A DNA stretch of 64,000 bases from Gracilinema caldarium (lineage in GTDB: Bacteria > Spirochaetota > Spirochaetia > Treponematales > Breznakiellaceae). Shown piece after piece: positions 31,926 to 41,411 of this stretch. Position 1 is the stretch's first letter. Each line of letters starts with the position of its first letter. The translations under genes and the position numbers were made by a program. The notes beneath the pieces are model-generated. The model saw nothing but the letters and a program-made list of their open reading frames with translations. It did not search any database and was not told the DNA's origin. The stretch spans positions 24,913-88,912 of the forward strand of contig NZ_JAJUHW010000007.1 in the NCBI RefSeq assembly GCF_029265695.1, written 5' to 3'.

Positions 31926-33731
31926 ATGAAAAATAAAATACGTTCCTCACTTACCCATGAATTTTACTTTAATAAGAAACATCCCTTCAAAACCTTTTAC
32001 CATTTTTTTGACCGGGAACAGAAAAATCTTGCCCTGGCGGGTTTCTTTTTTATCATAAAGCACTCACCGGTCTGGGCCATGCCGGTGGTGACTGCCAATA
32101 TTATTAATAACCTGAGCAATGCGGTCACCAATCCGGGGATGAGAGCCCAGACGGTCCAGCATATCATCATCAACCTGATCGTCATTGCCCTGCTCGCCCT
32201 GCAGAATATTCCGAACCAGAGTTTCTTTATTTACTTTCTAGCCAAGGCGGTTAGACAGATAGAAGGCTCATTACGGCTATCCCTGGTGAGGAAGCTGCAG
32301 CAGCTTTCATTGGCTTTCCATGACCGCAGCCATTCTGGGGCGGTGCAGTCCAAGATCCTCCGGGATGTGGAATCGATCCGCAACCTTATTATGATCAGCA
32401 TGAACAGTCTCCTTCCTGCGGTGGTCACCTTTATATTTGCCTTTACCATGACCTTGATGAAGGAGCCCCGAATAAGCCTCCTCTTTTTGCTTTCCATTCC
32501 TCTGGCGGTACTGCTTATTAAAATATTCCGCGAACGGATGCGGGAGACCAACGCGGTACTCCGGCAGGACATGGAGCGGATGAACGAAAATATTTCCGAG
32601 ATGATCGAAATGCTCCCGGTCACAAAGGCCCATGGGTTAGAGGATACAGAGCTGAATCGGCTCGAAAAACAATTTTCTGTTATTCAGGTAAATGGTCTTA
32701 AGCTTGATGTACTGAGCGCCCTTTTTGGAGCCATTAACTGGGTGGGTTTTCAGATCCTGCAAATCCTTTGTCTTGCAGTTACCATTCCCTTTGCGCTGCA
32801 GGGGCGCATCGGTATTGGAGACGTAGTGCTGTTCCAGGGACTTTACGGCTCGGTACTGAACGCGGTGAGCACCATTTTGAATATTTACCCGGACCTTGAA
32901 CGGGGTCTTGAGGCAATAAACTCCATCGGCGAAGTCTTGACCGACGAAGAAATCGAAGAAAACGAAGGGAAAGAAATCGTAAGTCAGGTGATTGGTCACA
33001 TTGAATTCCAAAATGTTTATTTTGCCTATCCGGGAACACGGGATCATGCGATAGAAAATTTCAGTCTTTCTATTCAGGCAGGCCAATCAGTAGCCTTTGT
33101 TGGGCCCAGCGGATCAGGTAAAACAACGCTTATGCAGCTTGTGCTCGGACTAAGGCGGCCTCAACAGGGCCACATAATCCTTGACGGCAAAGATCTTTCC
33201 AGCCTGGACATGCGCACCTTCCGCAGTTTTGTATCCGTAGTACCCCAGTCGGTTATTCTCTTTTCGGGCAGCATCCGGGAAAACATAACCTACGGACTTA
33301 GGGAATACAAAGAAGACCAGGTCATCCAGGCAGCGAAAATGGCTAACGCCTATGATTTTATTATGGATCTCCCCCAGGGCTTTGATACCCCCATCGGCGA
33401 ATACGGCAGCAAATTATCCGGCGGCCAGCGGCAGCGAATCGCCATTGCCCGGGCGCTTATCCGCAATCCCCGCATTCTCATTCTGGACGAAGCCACCAGC
33501 GCCCTGGACGTGGAATCCGAGCGGCATGTCCAGATTGCGATAGAGCAGGCCATGCAGGGACGAACTACCCTGATTGTAGCCCACAGGCTTTCTACCATCC
33601 GGAACGCGGACCGGATTGTCGTACTAGAGCGGGGAAACATTGCTGAGACCGGCAGCTACCGGGAACTTATACGCAACAACGGGCCCTTTAATCGCCTCGT
33701 GAGCCTGCAGGAGATGAACCGGGGGAGGTAA
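31926..33731 (+). CDS. ABC exporter half-transporter (permease-ATPase fusion)
   Basis: This 601-residue protein has six membrane spans in residues 30-330 followed by an ATPase domain. Walker A is VGPSGSGKTTL near residue 394, the signature is LSGGQRQRIAIARAL near residue 497, and Walker B is RILILDEATSALD. It probably works as a homodimer like MsbA or BmrA; no partner gene is adjacent. The substrate cannot be told: lipid, peptide or drug export are all possible. It interrupts the carbohydrate locus but has no evident link to it. Confidence 0.85.
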   Translation: MKNKIRSSLTHEFYFNKKHPFKTFYHFFDREQKNLALAGFFFIIKHSPVWAMPVVTANIINNLSNAVTNPGMRAQTVQHIIINLIVIALLALQNIPNQSFFIYFLAKAVRQIEGSLRLSLVRKLQQLSLAFHDRSHSGAVQSKILRDVESIRNLIMISMNSLLPAVVTFIFAFTMTLMKEPRISLLFLLSIPLAVLLIKIFRERMRETNAVLRQDMERMNENISEMIEMLPVTKAHGLEDTELNRLEKQFSVIQVNGLKLDVLSALFGAINWVGFQILQILCLAVTIPFALQGRIGIGDVVLFQGLYGSVLNAVSTILNIYPDLERGLEAINSIGEVLTDEEIEENEGKEIVSQVIGHIEFQNVYFAYPGTRDHAIENFSLSIQAGQSVAFVGPSGSGKTTLMQLVLGLRRPQQGHIILDGKDLSSLDMRTFRSFVSVVPQSVILFSGSIRENITYGLREYKEDQVIQAAKMANAYDFIMDLPQGFDTPIGEYGSKLSGGQRQRIAIARALIRNPRILILDEATSALDVESERHVQIAIEQAMQGRTTLIVAHRLSTIRNADRIVVLERGNIAETGSYRELIRNNGPFNRLVSLQEMNRGR

Positions 33732-33810
33732 AGCGATGGAGCAAACGTTCTTCTTGACCAAATCCTTATAACACCCTAAACTGATATATTAGGATATTAT
33801 TTAAAACTTT

Positions 33811-33821
33811 TATACTAGCAT
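33811..33821 (+). promoter_or_regulatory. -10 box with ATACTAG-type operator before the GntR gene
   Basis: TATACT at 33811-33816 fits a -10 box and is embedded in ATACTAGCAT, close to the perfect palindrome ATACTAGTAT found at the importer promoter (44952-44961). The -35 region is poor, as for a regulated promoter. Confidence 0.4.
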
Positions 33822-33845
33822 CGACTTTTAAGAAAGGAGCGCCCT

Positions 33846-34574
33846 ATGAAACAGCTTGCAAAGGCAACGGGACTTTCGATCAGCGACAATGTGTACAACA
33901 CCCTCAGAAAAAACATTGTGAACCTTAATTTTAAGCCCGGCCAGGAGCTGAATCTGCGGGAAATTACAGCCAAATTGGAAGTAAGCCGCACACCGGTCCG
34001 GGAGGCATTGATCCGCCTTGAACGGGAAGGCCTGGTGGACGTGATACCCCAGGTTGGTACCAGTGTTTCCAAGATTGACTTGGAACGGGTCGATGAAGAA
34101 CAGTTCATTCGTTCCAGCCTTGAGGAAAAGGCCCTGGAACTCTGTCTTTCTAAGAAAATGCAGTTCATTTTGTTAGACCTGGAAAAGGCCCTGCTCCACC
34201 AGGAGACCTGCCTTAAAGAGGAAGACCCTTTAGCATTTCTTGAGTGGGATGACGAGTTCCATAAGTCTATCTTCTATCATGCAGGAAAGGCATTAAGCTG
34301 GGAACTTATTCAGAACAACTCAAGCCACTACCGGCGGATCCGAATCATGACCCTGTGGAACAGGGACCTGCGGACATCAGTATTTGAACAGCACCAGGAA
34401 ATTTTTTCATTTATGAAAAAGCAAGACAAAAATTTGGTTGCCACCCTCATTCATGACCATTTTAGCAGGATAACCTACCAAGAAAAGGAACTGCTCGACG
34501 CTTATCCTGATTATTTCAGGGTTCCTGTCCATACCGAAGATCCGCTTATATCAGGCTTTATCGGACAACATTAG
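33846..34574 (+). CDS. GntR/FCD regulator of the carbohydrate locus
   Basis: This 242-residue protein has an N-terminal winged helix (DNVYNTLRKNIVNLNFKPG, VSRTPVREALIRLEREGLV) and an FCD domain with DDEFHKSIFYHAG. AAGGAG precedes ATG 33846. It is convergent with the GH4 gene. Its promoter carries ATACTAGCAT (33812-33821), which recurs at the importer and GH2 promoters, so it may regulate itself and those genes. Similar regulators (UxuR, ExuR) sense hexuronates. Confidence 0.82.
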   Translation: MKQLAKATGLSISDNVYNTLRKNIVNLNFKPGQELNLREITAKLEVSRTPVREALIRLEREGLVDVIPQVGTSVSKIDLERVDEEQFIRSSLEEKALELCLSKKMQFILLDLEKALLHQETCLKEEDPLAFLEWDDEFHKSIFYHAGKALSWELIQNNSSHYRRIRIMTLWNRDLRTSVFEQHQEIFSFMKKQDKNLVATLIHDHFSRITYQEKELLDAYPDYFRVPVHTEDPLISGFIGQH

Positions 34575-35992
34575 GAGGCGCTGCCCGGTGTAAAGTATCG
34601 CCGCAAATCTTCGTGGTACGGCAGTGCAAAAATGGCATCCCACACATCCTTGACCTGCTTATAGGACCGGGTCCGCTGGTCGTGCAGTAATATTTCTTCA
34701 AGCACCCTCCGGTCCCGGCTAATAAATGCCTCCAAGGACCATTCCATTCTGAGAATCCGAGGCATGAGATACATATTGATGAGCCTCCGAGGCAGTTCCG
34801 GTTCTATGGTTTCCCGATGTATGCCACTACGATCAACCAGCACCGGTATTTCCACAACCACATCATCCGGTATTCCGTAGATAGTTCCTTGGTTCGGTAA
34901 ATTAAGAACAAGCCGGCTGCTCCGATTTGTCTCCCGTGCTTGGATGTAAAGGATCTGCTGCTCCCCGCTGAGATCTCCCTTTGTAAAAATATCCGGCCAC
35001 CTTTCGGTAATCCGCAGCGTCTTATCCTGCCGTACTTCCTGGGCTATCGCCAGAAGCTGTTCCTTAACCTTCCGCAAGCCCCGATGCAGTTTTGGCCGCT
35101 CAATTTCATTATCTATGCTTCCAAAAGATCCAAACCACTGCCGTTTAGTTTCCAGGTTATAATTATATTTCCAACTTCCATTTCTGCAGGTATCTCCTAT
35201 GGGCAATAGGCCATAAAAGCCATACATATCCATCACCGCGGGGCTCATCTGGATATCCCAGGGTCCGCTAGATTGCCAGGATGGAAGCTCTTGTGCTATC
35301 CAGCGGTCAAGGAGAGGATAAGCATCCATCCCATTATATCTGAAGCGGTTCAGCCATATTCCGTGATTTACCCCTGCCACTTGCCAGTCAACCTTATCAA
35401 ATGGGAGGCCCAGGGGCTTACACACCTCATGAACTCCGCCATGGCCATGACAGAATCCAATTGTTTGTATAGATGTTATACGATTGAGCAGCTGGCTTAT
35501 CTCAAAAACAGGGTTTCCTGTCTGCAATATGGTTCCCTGGGGGCTTAATCGTTCCATTGAGCGGGCAATATTTAAAGCAGCCTGCATATCATAGTAGCTA
35601 CACAGTCCGTATGTATAGGTGGACACCATGTTATATTCCTGGGAATCCACTCCGCGGTAGTATCCAAACTGTTCTCCCACCGCAGTCATTGCTTCCCAGG
35701 AGGCAAAACCATCCTGATCTTTCCAGACAGGAAAAGCTAAAATGGTATTGATGACATAGTTGGCCCCATCTACAGCGGTATCAAGATTTTCGGTACTGTT
35801 AATCCTGACTGGGACATCCAGTTCTTCAAGATAGCGGCTTGCTAAAAGGTGAGCCGCTTCGAGCCGTTGGCTATGTATGTCCATAAGGCAAAGTTCAGGG
35901 CGCCCACCCACAAGGTCAGGGCTCTTTGCCAGATCTCCGATCAGTTTTAATGCGTACCGTACACTGCCTGCGCCAATAATGGTTATTTTCAT
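34571..35992 (-). CDS. GH4 glycosidase (alpha-glucuronidase/alpha-galacturonidase type)
   Basis: This 473-residue NAD- and Mn-dependent hydrolase opens with KITIIGAGSVRYALKLIGDL (NAD site). It contains LQTGNPVFEIS, IGFCHGHGGV and VAGVNHGIWL, the metal and substrate loops of the family. GH4 enzymes cleave by oxidation-elimination rather than direct displacement. The loops and the locus suggest a uronide substrate rather than 6-phospho-sugar. ATG 35992 overlaps the GH3 stop (ATGA), so the TTG at 35995 is unlikely as start. It is the distal gene of the GH67-GH3 run. Confidence 0.8.
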   Translation of the reverse strand: MKITIIGAGSVRYALKLIGDLAKSPDLVGGRPELCLMDIHSQRLEAAHLLASRYLEELDVPVRINSTENLDTAVDGANYVINTILAFPVWKDQDGFASWEAMTAVGEQFGYYRGVDSQEYNMVSTYTYGLCSYYDMQAALNIARSMERLSPQGTILQTGNPVFEISQLLNRITSIQTIGFCHGHGGVHEVCKPLGLPFDKVDWQVAGVNHGIWLNRFRYNGMDAYPLLDRWIAQELPSWQSSGPWDIQMSPAVMDMYGFYGLLPIGDTCRNGSWKYNYNLETKRQWFGSFGSIDNEIERPKLHRGLRKVKEQLLAIAQEVRQDKTLRITERWPDIFTKGDLSGEQQILYIQARETNRSSRLVLNLPNQGTIYGIPDDVVVEIPVLVDRSGIHRETIEPELPRRLINMYLMPRILRMEWSLEAFISRDRRVLEEILLHDQRTRSYKQVKDVWDAIFALPYHEDLRRYFTPGSAS

Positions 35993-38079
35993 CAATTTCT
36001 CTTGAGACGTACCATTTTACCCGCAGGAGAGCCAAGTGCTTCAGCCCGGCCGCCGGGGGAAGCGAAACCTGCGTAGAGTTCCAGTGTTCCCTGGGGAAGT
36101 ACGGGATGGCCTTCGGGATCTATACAGGCCAGGCGGTCTATGGGAAGCTTGAATTCTATTGGCTGCGAAGCTCCCGCAGCGATTTCGAGGGGCCGGAACT
36201 CTACCAAGGACCAACGGGGTACGGTAAAGGGAGCATCAGCCCAGCGATAATAGAGCTGCAGAACCTCCCGGCCTGCCTTGTCTCCGCTGTTGCGGACTTC
36301 GGCCCTTACCGTTACATGGCTATTACCATCACCGCTCAAGCTGCAGCCGAATCGCAATAGTTCCATTTTTGCATAGGTAAGCCCGAAGCCAAAGGGATAC
36401 AGAGGTTCAGCCTCCATATACCGGTAGGTTCTGCCCTTCATGGCATAGTCATCGAAGGGAGGAAGCTGGCGGACGCTCGTGGGAAAGGTAACGGGCAGTT
36501 TTCCACAAGGGGCAGTCTTTCCAAAAAGGATGCGGGCAATGGCTTCGCCTCCGGCCTGCCCCGGATACCAGGCCATAATGATCGCATCGGCCAGGTCATG
36601 CAGTTCGGGCGAACAGATGGGAGCGCCGCCCATCAATATGACTACCAGGGGTTTTCCCCCCTCTTTAAGCCGCCTCAGGTACTCTAGCTGTTCCGCTGAA
36701 AGGTCCAGATCCTCAAAATCGCCGAAGGTGGGCGATAAAATAGCATCCCCCTCCTCTCCTTCCACACTGATGTCCCGCCCCATGACCGCGATGGTAACAT
36801 CCGCATACTTGGTGACACCACTTGCCCAGTCGTTGGGATTGATGCGCCGTTCCGCCAGGGGGCAGCCTTTTTTGTAGGTAACGGTAATTTCAGGCCCTGC
36901 TTCTGCAACGATGCCCTCTAGTACGGTTCTTAATTTTGATGATACCCCCGCATAGTTTCCAAGGAGGGCGTCGGTATTGGTCGCGTTGGGACCGGTCACA
37001 AACACATAGGATAGCTTTTCTTTTTTAAGGGGAAGAATGCCGTTATTTTTAAGAAGCACGAGGGACTTTTCAGCAGCCTCCAGGGCAAGGTTGTCGTGGC
37101 GTTTCCAATCTATGTTTTCTAGCGAAATTGACGCATAGGGGCCCTCATCGGAGAGGAGGCCAAGCTTGTCCATGGTACGCAAAAGCCGGGAGACAGAGCG
37201 GTTAATATCCGCTTCGGAAATGTAGCCTTTCTGGAGTGCCTCCACTAAATACTGGTAAGCATCGCCGCAGTTTAGATCACAGCCAGTTTTGAGGGCCAGA
37301 GCTACCGATTCAAGCACATCCTGGGTAACCTTGTGGTTTTTATGAAAGTCGCAAATTGCCCAGCAATCGGAAACCACATGCCCCTGAAAGCCCCATTCCT
37401 GCCTGAGTTTTTTTTGGATCAAAAAAGTGCTGCCGCAGGCGGGCTCCCCGTTTACTCGGTTATAGGCTCCCATAACGCTTTCTACTCCGGCTTTTACCAA
37501 AGCCTTAAAGGCAGGAAGATATGTTTCTTCCAGATCTTTGGGACTTACCTGGGCATCGAAGACGTGCCGGGAACCTTCGGGCCCCGAATGGACCGCAAAA
37601 TGCTTAGCGCAGGCAGCGGCCCGCAAGTAGTAGGGATCGTCACCTTGGAGCCCCCGGACATAGGCGGTACCAAGCCTGCTTGTAAGGATTGGATCCTCGC
37701 CGTAAGTCTCCTGTCCCCGGCCCCAACGGGGATCCCTGAATATATTGATGTTCGGCGCCCAGAATGTCAGCCCACGGTGGTACCGGTCTGCTTCTTCCTT
37801 GCCGACACTGTTAAATTTAGCACGGGCTTCCAGGGAAATTGCCTCAGCAACCCTATAAATAAGGTTTTCATCAAAGGTAGCGCCTAAGGCAATTGCCTGG
37901 GGAAAGACCGTGGATTCCCCCTGATTAGCCACCCCGTGGAGCGCTTCGTTCCACCAATTGTAGGCGGGAATGCCTAATCTCGGAATTGCCTTGGCCCGGT
38001 GAATCATAAGGCCAGCTTTTTCTTCTATACTCATGGAAGAAAGCATCTGTTGGACTTTTTCATTATTTTTTTGACTCAT
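35992..38079 (-). CDS. GH3 beta-xylosidase/beta-glucosidase
   Basis: This 695-residue protein has the usual GH3 order: an N-terminal barrel with PRLGIPAYNWWNEALHGVA and PNINIFRDPRWGRGQETYGED, the nucleophile Asp238 in HVVSDCWAI, the alpha/beta sandwich (SLVLLKNNGILPL, YPGQAGGEAIARILFG), and a C-terminal fibronectin-like domain. The WWNEALHGVA and SDCWAI forms are typical of beta-xylosidases. There is no signal peptide, so it acts on imported xylo-oligosaccharides. Coupled to GH4 and 102 bp after GH67. Confidence 0.85.
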   Translation of the reverse strand: MSQKNNEKVQQMLSSMSIEEKAGLMIHRAKAIPRLGIPAYNWWNEALHGVANQGESTVFPQAIALGATFDENLIYRVAEAISLEARAKFNSVGKEEADRYHRGLTFWAPNINIFRDPRWGRGQETYGEDPILTSRLGTAYVRGLQGDDPYYLRAAACAKHFAVHSGPEGSRHVFDAQVSPKDLEETYLPAFKALVKAGVESVMGAYNRVNGEPACGSTFLIQKKLRQEWGFQGHVVSDCWAICDFHKNHKVTQDVLESVALALKTGCDLNCGDAYQYLVEALQKGYISEADINRSVSRLLRTMDKLGLLSDEGPYASISLENIDWKRHDNLALEAAEKSLVLLKNNGILPLKKEKLSYVFVTGPNATNTDALLGNYAGVSSKLRTVLEGIVAEAGPEITVTYKKGCPLAERRINPNDWASGVTKYADVTIAVMGRDISVEGEEGDAILSPTFGDFEDLDLSAEQLEYLRRLKEGGKPLVVILMGGAPICSPELHDLADAIIMAWYPGQAGGEAIARILFGKTAPCGKLPVTFPTSVRQLPPFDDYAMKGRTYRYMEAEPLYPFGFGLTYAKMELLRFGCSLSGDGNSHVTVRAEVRNSGDKAGREVLQLYYRWADAPFTVPRWSLVEFRPLEIAAGASQPIEFKLPIDRLACIDPEGHPVLPQGTLELYAGFASPGGRAEALGSPAGKMVRLKRN

Positions 38080-38181
38080 GATGTGCTCCTATGACTATAA
38101 TGGGAAGCCTGAATCGGCTCCCCACTACTACCTTACTTTATGGTATCCCTACCTTTCTATAGGTGTTTTTACCGATTTTGC

Positions 38182-40230
38182 TTAATATAGAGTACGGCCT
38201 TCTTCGTCGGGGATTCCGGATTTCCTGTAGAAGTAACTATTAATTACATCCCGCCACTGCCGGGCATTTTCTTCCTGCTTGGTAAAGCGTTCAGCTACCT
38301 CCTGGTATACCTGGGGATCTATAGAATCCTTTAAGCTCAGCCATTGGTTTTGCATTTCTCGCATCGCCTCGTACCCCTTAAAATGGGCATCATAATAGTT
38401 TTGGATAAGGGTTTTCCCGTTTTTCATGCGGTATGTATAGGGAAGCCGGTGGAAAAAGAGAATAAGATTTTCGGGACAAGTGTCGCGGCTGTCGTATATA
38501 TGTGCCCATTCTTCATAATATTGGGCGGTATAGCCGGTCCCGTTTTTAGTACGGTCAACCCCTATTGCTTTTGTATCCGCCCGGTGATAGGTACCCCAAA
38601 TAGAATACTCATACCCTTCGGGACTGGGTCCATAGTGGGTCCCCGGTGTAACCATCCATCCTAAACCAAAGGGGGTGGTATACTGTTCGTAGATCTGCCA
38701 GGACTGTAAAAGGAGAGAAACAACCGAAGCTACGATCGATTCATCATTGCTCAGGCTGCCCAATACCCATTCACGGGCAATAGTCTCTGGGTTCAAAGAG
38801 GGATCCCAGGCAAGTCGTCCAAAGGCATACCAATTTGCCTGGGCAAGCCAGTGTCCTGTCCAATTATAATCTCTGCCGATATTAGAAACGGCAGCCATAC
38901 CGCCCCTCGGCCGATTCCACACAGAACCTTTTATAATAGAAGAAACTGTAACTTTTTTGCCTGGTATACGGGGATCGAAATCCAGGATCTCCTTCCACTG
39001 AGGAGCCAAATAACAAAGATCTATTTGCTGCCCCGTATATTCCTGGGCAACCTGGAGTTCCAGCATCTGGTTTGTATGCTGCATTTTTCCGAAGAGGGGT
39101 GACACGGGCTCCCGCACCTGGAAATCCAGGGGACCGTTTTTAATTTGCAGGATTACATTGCTATCGAACTGGCCATCCAAACACTGAAATATATCGTAGG
39201 CAGCCCTGGCCCGATCTATGCTGGTGTCCCGCCAATCCTGGAGCTTGTACACAAAGGCACGCCATATGAGAGTTCCCCCATGGGGACCCAGGGCTCTGGC
39301 GAGCATATTGGCCCCTTCGGCCTGGGACCTTCCATAATTGTGAGGACCGGGGTTGTACTCCGAATCGGCCTTGACCAGGAAGCCGCCAAAATCAGGAATG
39401 GCAGCATAAATATCCCGGACTCGGTCCTGCCACCAGCGGAAAACTTCGGGAGCAAGAGGATCGGCGGTATCAAGGTTCCCCGCCAATACGGGACTCATAA
39501 AGTTCACACTGAGATAAAGCCGTATTCCATAGGGCCGCAGTATGTCTGCGATTGCAGCCACATCTTTGAGGTATTCTGAAGTAATAAGGAACGGCGCCCG
39601 GCCTTTTACGTTCACATTGTTAATGACAGTGCCGTTAATACCTACCGAAGCCAGGAGTCGTCCATAATCGGTGATACGTTTCTTGTCGGCTGTAATCTTA
39701 TCATTCTCAAAAAAGATGGAACGGCCCGCATAACCGCGTTCTACAGAGCCATCCATATTGTCCCAGTGATTGATAAGCCTGAGCGGATTATGGGGCATTT
39801 CTTTGCAATCCAGGAGCGTAAAATCTCTTTGCTGCTGGAATAGCCGTATTAAATGAAAGACTCCGTATAAAAGCCCTGTTTCCGAAGCAGCGGCGATCAT
39901 AACCGATCTGGATTCCGCCATATACCGGATAACAAAGGATCCCTCCACGCGAAAAAGTTCCGCTTCCACATCTACGTGAAATTGCTGATCCGGCGAAACC
40001 AGGGTACACAAGATCGCGGACTCAGACAGTTTAGAACTTTGTACGAGTGCTACTCCAAAATATTCAGCGAAAAACCTTTTTAATTCATTGGCAATAGCCG
40101 TATTTTTTACCGAGGGATCTATGAATAAATTGGTAAATGCAGCACCTACCTGTTGTGCATAAGAGGCAAAAGTTTTTCTCTTTATATAGGGATTTGAATA
40201 ATCCAGCCAGCACAGCGAATACTTATCCAT
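38182..40230 (-). CDS. aguA: GH67 alpha-glucuronidase
   Basis: This 682-residue protein matches GH67 in length and landmarks: PLRLINHWDNMDGSVERGYAG near residue 145, a central barrel with GTVINNVNVK and FGGFLVKADSEYNPGP, and RAAYDIFQCLDGQFDSNVI followed by LQIKNGPLDFQVREPVSPLF. It removes 4-O-methylglucuronic acid from the non-reducing end of aldouronic acids cut from glucuronoxylan. It is cytoplasmic (no signal peptide). Its ATG overlaps the mannonate dehydratase stop, so release and breakdown of glucuronate are coupled. Confidence 0.9.
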   Translation of the reverse strand: MDKYSLCWLDYSNPYIKRKTFASYAQQVGAAFTNLFIDPSVKNTAIANELKRFFAEYFGVALVQSSKLSESAILCTLVSPDQQFHVDVEAELFRVEGSFVIRYMAESRSVMIAAASETGLLYGVFHLIRLFQQQRDFTLLDCKEMPHNPLRLINHWDNMDGSVERGYAGRSIFFENDKITADKKRITDYGRLLASVGINGTVINNVNVKGRAPFLITSEYLKDVAAIADILRPYGIRLYLSVNFMSPVLAGNLDTADPLAPEVFRWWQDRVRDIYAAIPDFGGFLVKADSEYNPGPHNYGRSQAEGANMLARALGPHGGTLIWRAFVYKLQDWRDTSIDRARAAYDIFQCLDGQFDSNVILQIKNGPLDFQVREPVSPLFGKMQHTNQMLELQVAQEYTGQQIDLCYLAPQWKEILDFDPRIPGKKVTVSSIIKGSVWNRPRGGMAAVSNIGRDYNWTGHWLAQANWYAFGRLAWDPSLNPETIAREWVLGSLSNDESIVASVVSLLLQSWQIYEQYTTPFGLGWMVTPGTHYGPSPEGYEYSIWGTYHRADTKAIGVDRTKNGTGYTAQYYEEWAHIYDSRDTCPENLILFFHRLPYTYRMKNGKTLIQNYYDAHFKGYEAMREMQNQWLSLKDSIDPQVYQEVAERFTKQEENARQWRDVINSYFYRKSGIPDEEGRTLY

Positions 40231-41314
40231 GGGTTATCTCCTTCTGTCGGGGTTTATCTTTGGTAATCGCTTCCCACAGACCATACATATATGCAGAACC
40301 TAAAGCTTGGTCATAAAGACCATAGCCGGGCATAGAAATTTCTCCCCAAATCGACCTGCCGTGGTCAGGCCGCATCAATCCGTCGTATCCATAATCATAG
40401 AGGGTTTTCATAATTTGATACATATCTAGGTCGCCATCACAAGACATGTGGGCCGTTTCATCAAACTGGCCGGGACCATTTATTTTCAGGTTTCGTACAT
40501 GAACAAAATGAATACGACTGTGCAGCTCTCTAATTATTTCTAGAACATCGTTCTGAGGATGTACTCCCAGAGAGCCGGTACAGATAGTGAGTCCGTTCGC
40601 TGGACTTGGAACCGCTTGAACAATTCTTTTTAAATTTTCCAGACTGGTAACAATCCGCGGAATACCGAACATGCTCCAGGGCGGATCATCGGGATGCAAG
40701 GCTAATTTTATATTATATTTTTCGCAGGTTGGCACAATTGCTTTCAGAAAATACACCAGATTGGCAAAGATCGTATCTTCCGTACAGGTTCGATAATATT
40801 CAAGAAGTTCAGCAACGTGCCCGAGCCGTTCCGCTTCCCAGCCAGGAAGCAAAAAACCTTTGGCCTGTCCCTGGAGCCATCCAAATAGTTTTTCTGGTCC
40901 AAGTGAACTGATAAGAGCTTCATCATAGGAAAGTACACTGCTTCCGTCGGATCGTGGTTTTGCAAGAGTAGAGCGAATCCAGTCAAAGACGGGCATAAAA
41001 TTATAGACCACAAGATGCAGGCCTTCTTCACCAAGATGCTCCAGGGTCTTAATATAGTTTTCTATATAACGATCCCGGTCAGAAAACCCAGCCTTTATAG
41101 ATTCATGTACATTGACACTTTCGATACCCAAGAGGGCAAGACCCGACTGCTCTATCGTTTTCCGTAAATCCTGTAATTCTTCCCGGGACCAAACATCCCC
41201 TGTTTTTTTGCCATAAAGTGTACTGATGATTCCTTTTACATAGGGAAGCTGGCGAATTTTATCGAGGGACACGGAATCATACTGTTTGCCAAACCAGCGG
41301 AAGGTGATATTCAT
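40223..41314 (-). CDS. uxuA: Mannonate dehydratase
   Basis: This 363-residue protein starts at ATG 41314 (MNITFRWFG, as in other UxuA proteins, with AGGTT upstream); the TTG at 41338 is not supported. Typical blocks are LPYVKGIISTLY near residue 25, SGLALLGIESVNVHE, NIKLALHPDDPPWSMFGIPRI (metal ligands) and RPDHGRSIWGE near the end. It turns D-mannonate into 2-keto-3-deoxygluconate in glucuronate catabolism. The isomerase, reductase and KDG kinase are not in the window. Confidence 0.9.
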   Translation of the reverse strand: MNITFRWFGKQYDSVSLDKIRQLPYVKGIISTLYGKKTGDVWSREELQDLRKTIEQSGLALLGIESVNVHESIKAGFSDRDRYIENYIKTLEHLGEEGLHLVVYNFMPVFDWIRSTLAKPRSDGSSVLSYDEALISSLGPEKLFGWLQGQAKGFLLPGWEAERLGHVAELLEYYRTCTEDTIFANLVYFLKAIVPTCEKYNIKLALHPDDPPWSMFGIPRIVTSLENLKRIVQAVPSPANGLTICTGSLGVHPQNDVLEIIRELHSRIHFVHVRNLKINGPGQFDETAHMSCDGDLDMYQIMKTLYDYGYDGLMRPDHGRSIWGEISMPGYGLYDQALGSAYMYGLWEAITKDKPRQKEITHG

Positions 41315-41364
41315 GATAACCTGTTCTTTGTACTCCAATAGAAATTCGGGAACGAGAGGAACAG

Positions 41365-41387
41365 CGGGCAGGCTAAAAGCCTGCCCG
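41365..41387 (-). other. Intercistronic hairpin between binding-protein and uxuA genes
   Basis: CGGGCAGGCT (41365-41374) and AGCCTGCCCG (41378-41387) form a perfect 10-bp stem with a 3-base loop. It has no T-run, so it may protect the binding-protein mRNA or reduce read-through into uxuA rather than terminate fully. Confidence 0.55.
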
Positions 41388-41411
41388 ACTTGGACGGGTG
41401 ATAATAACCGT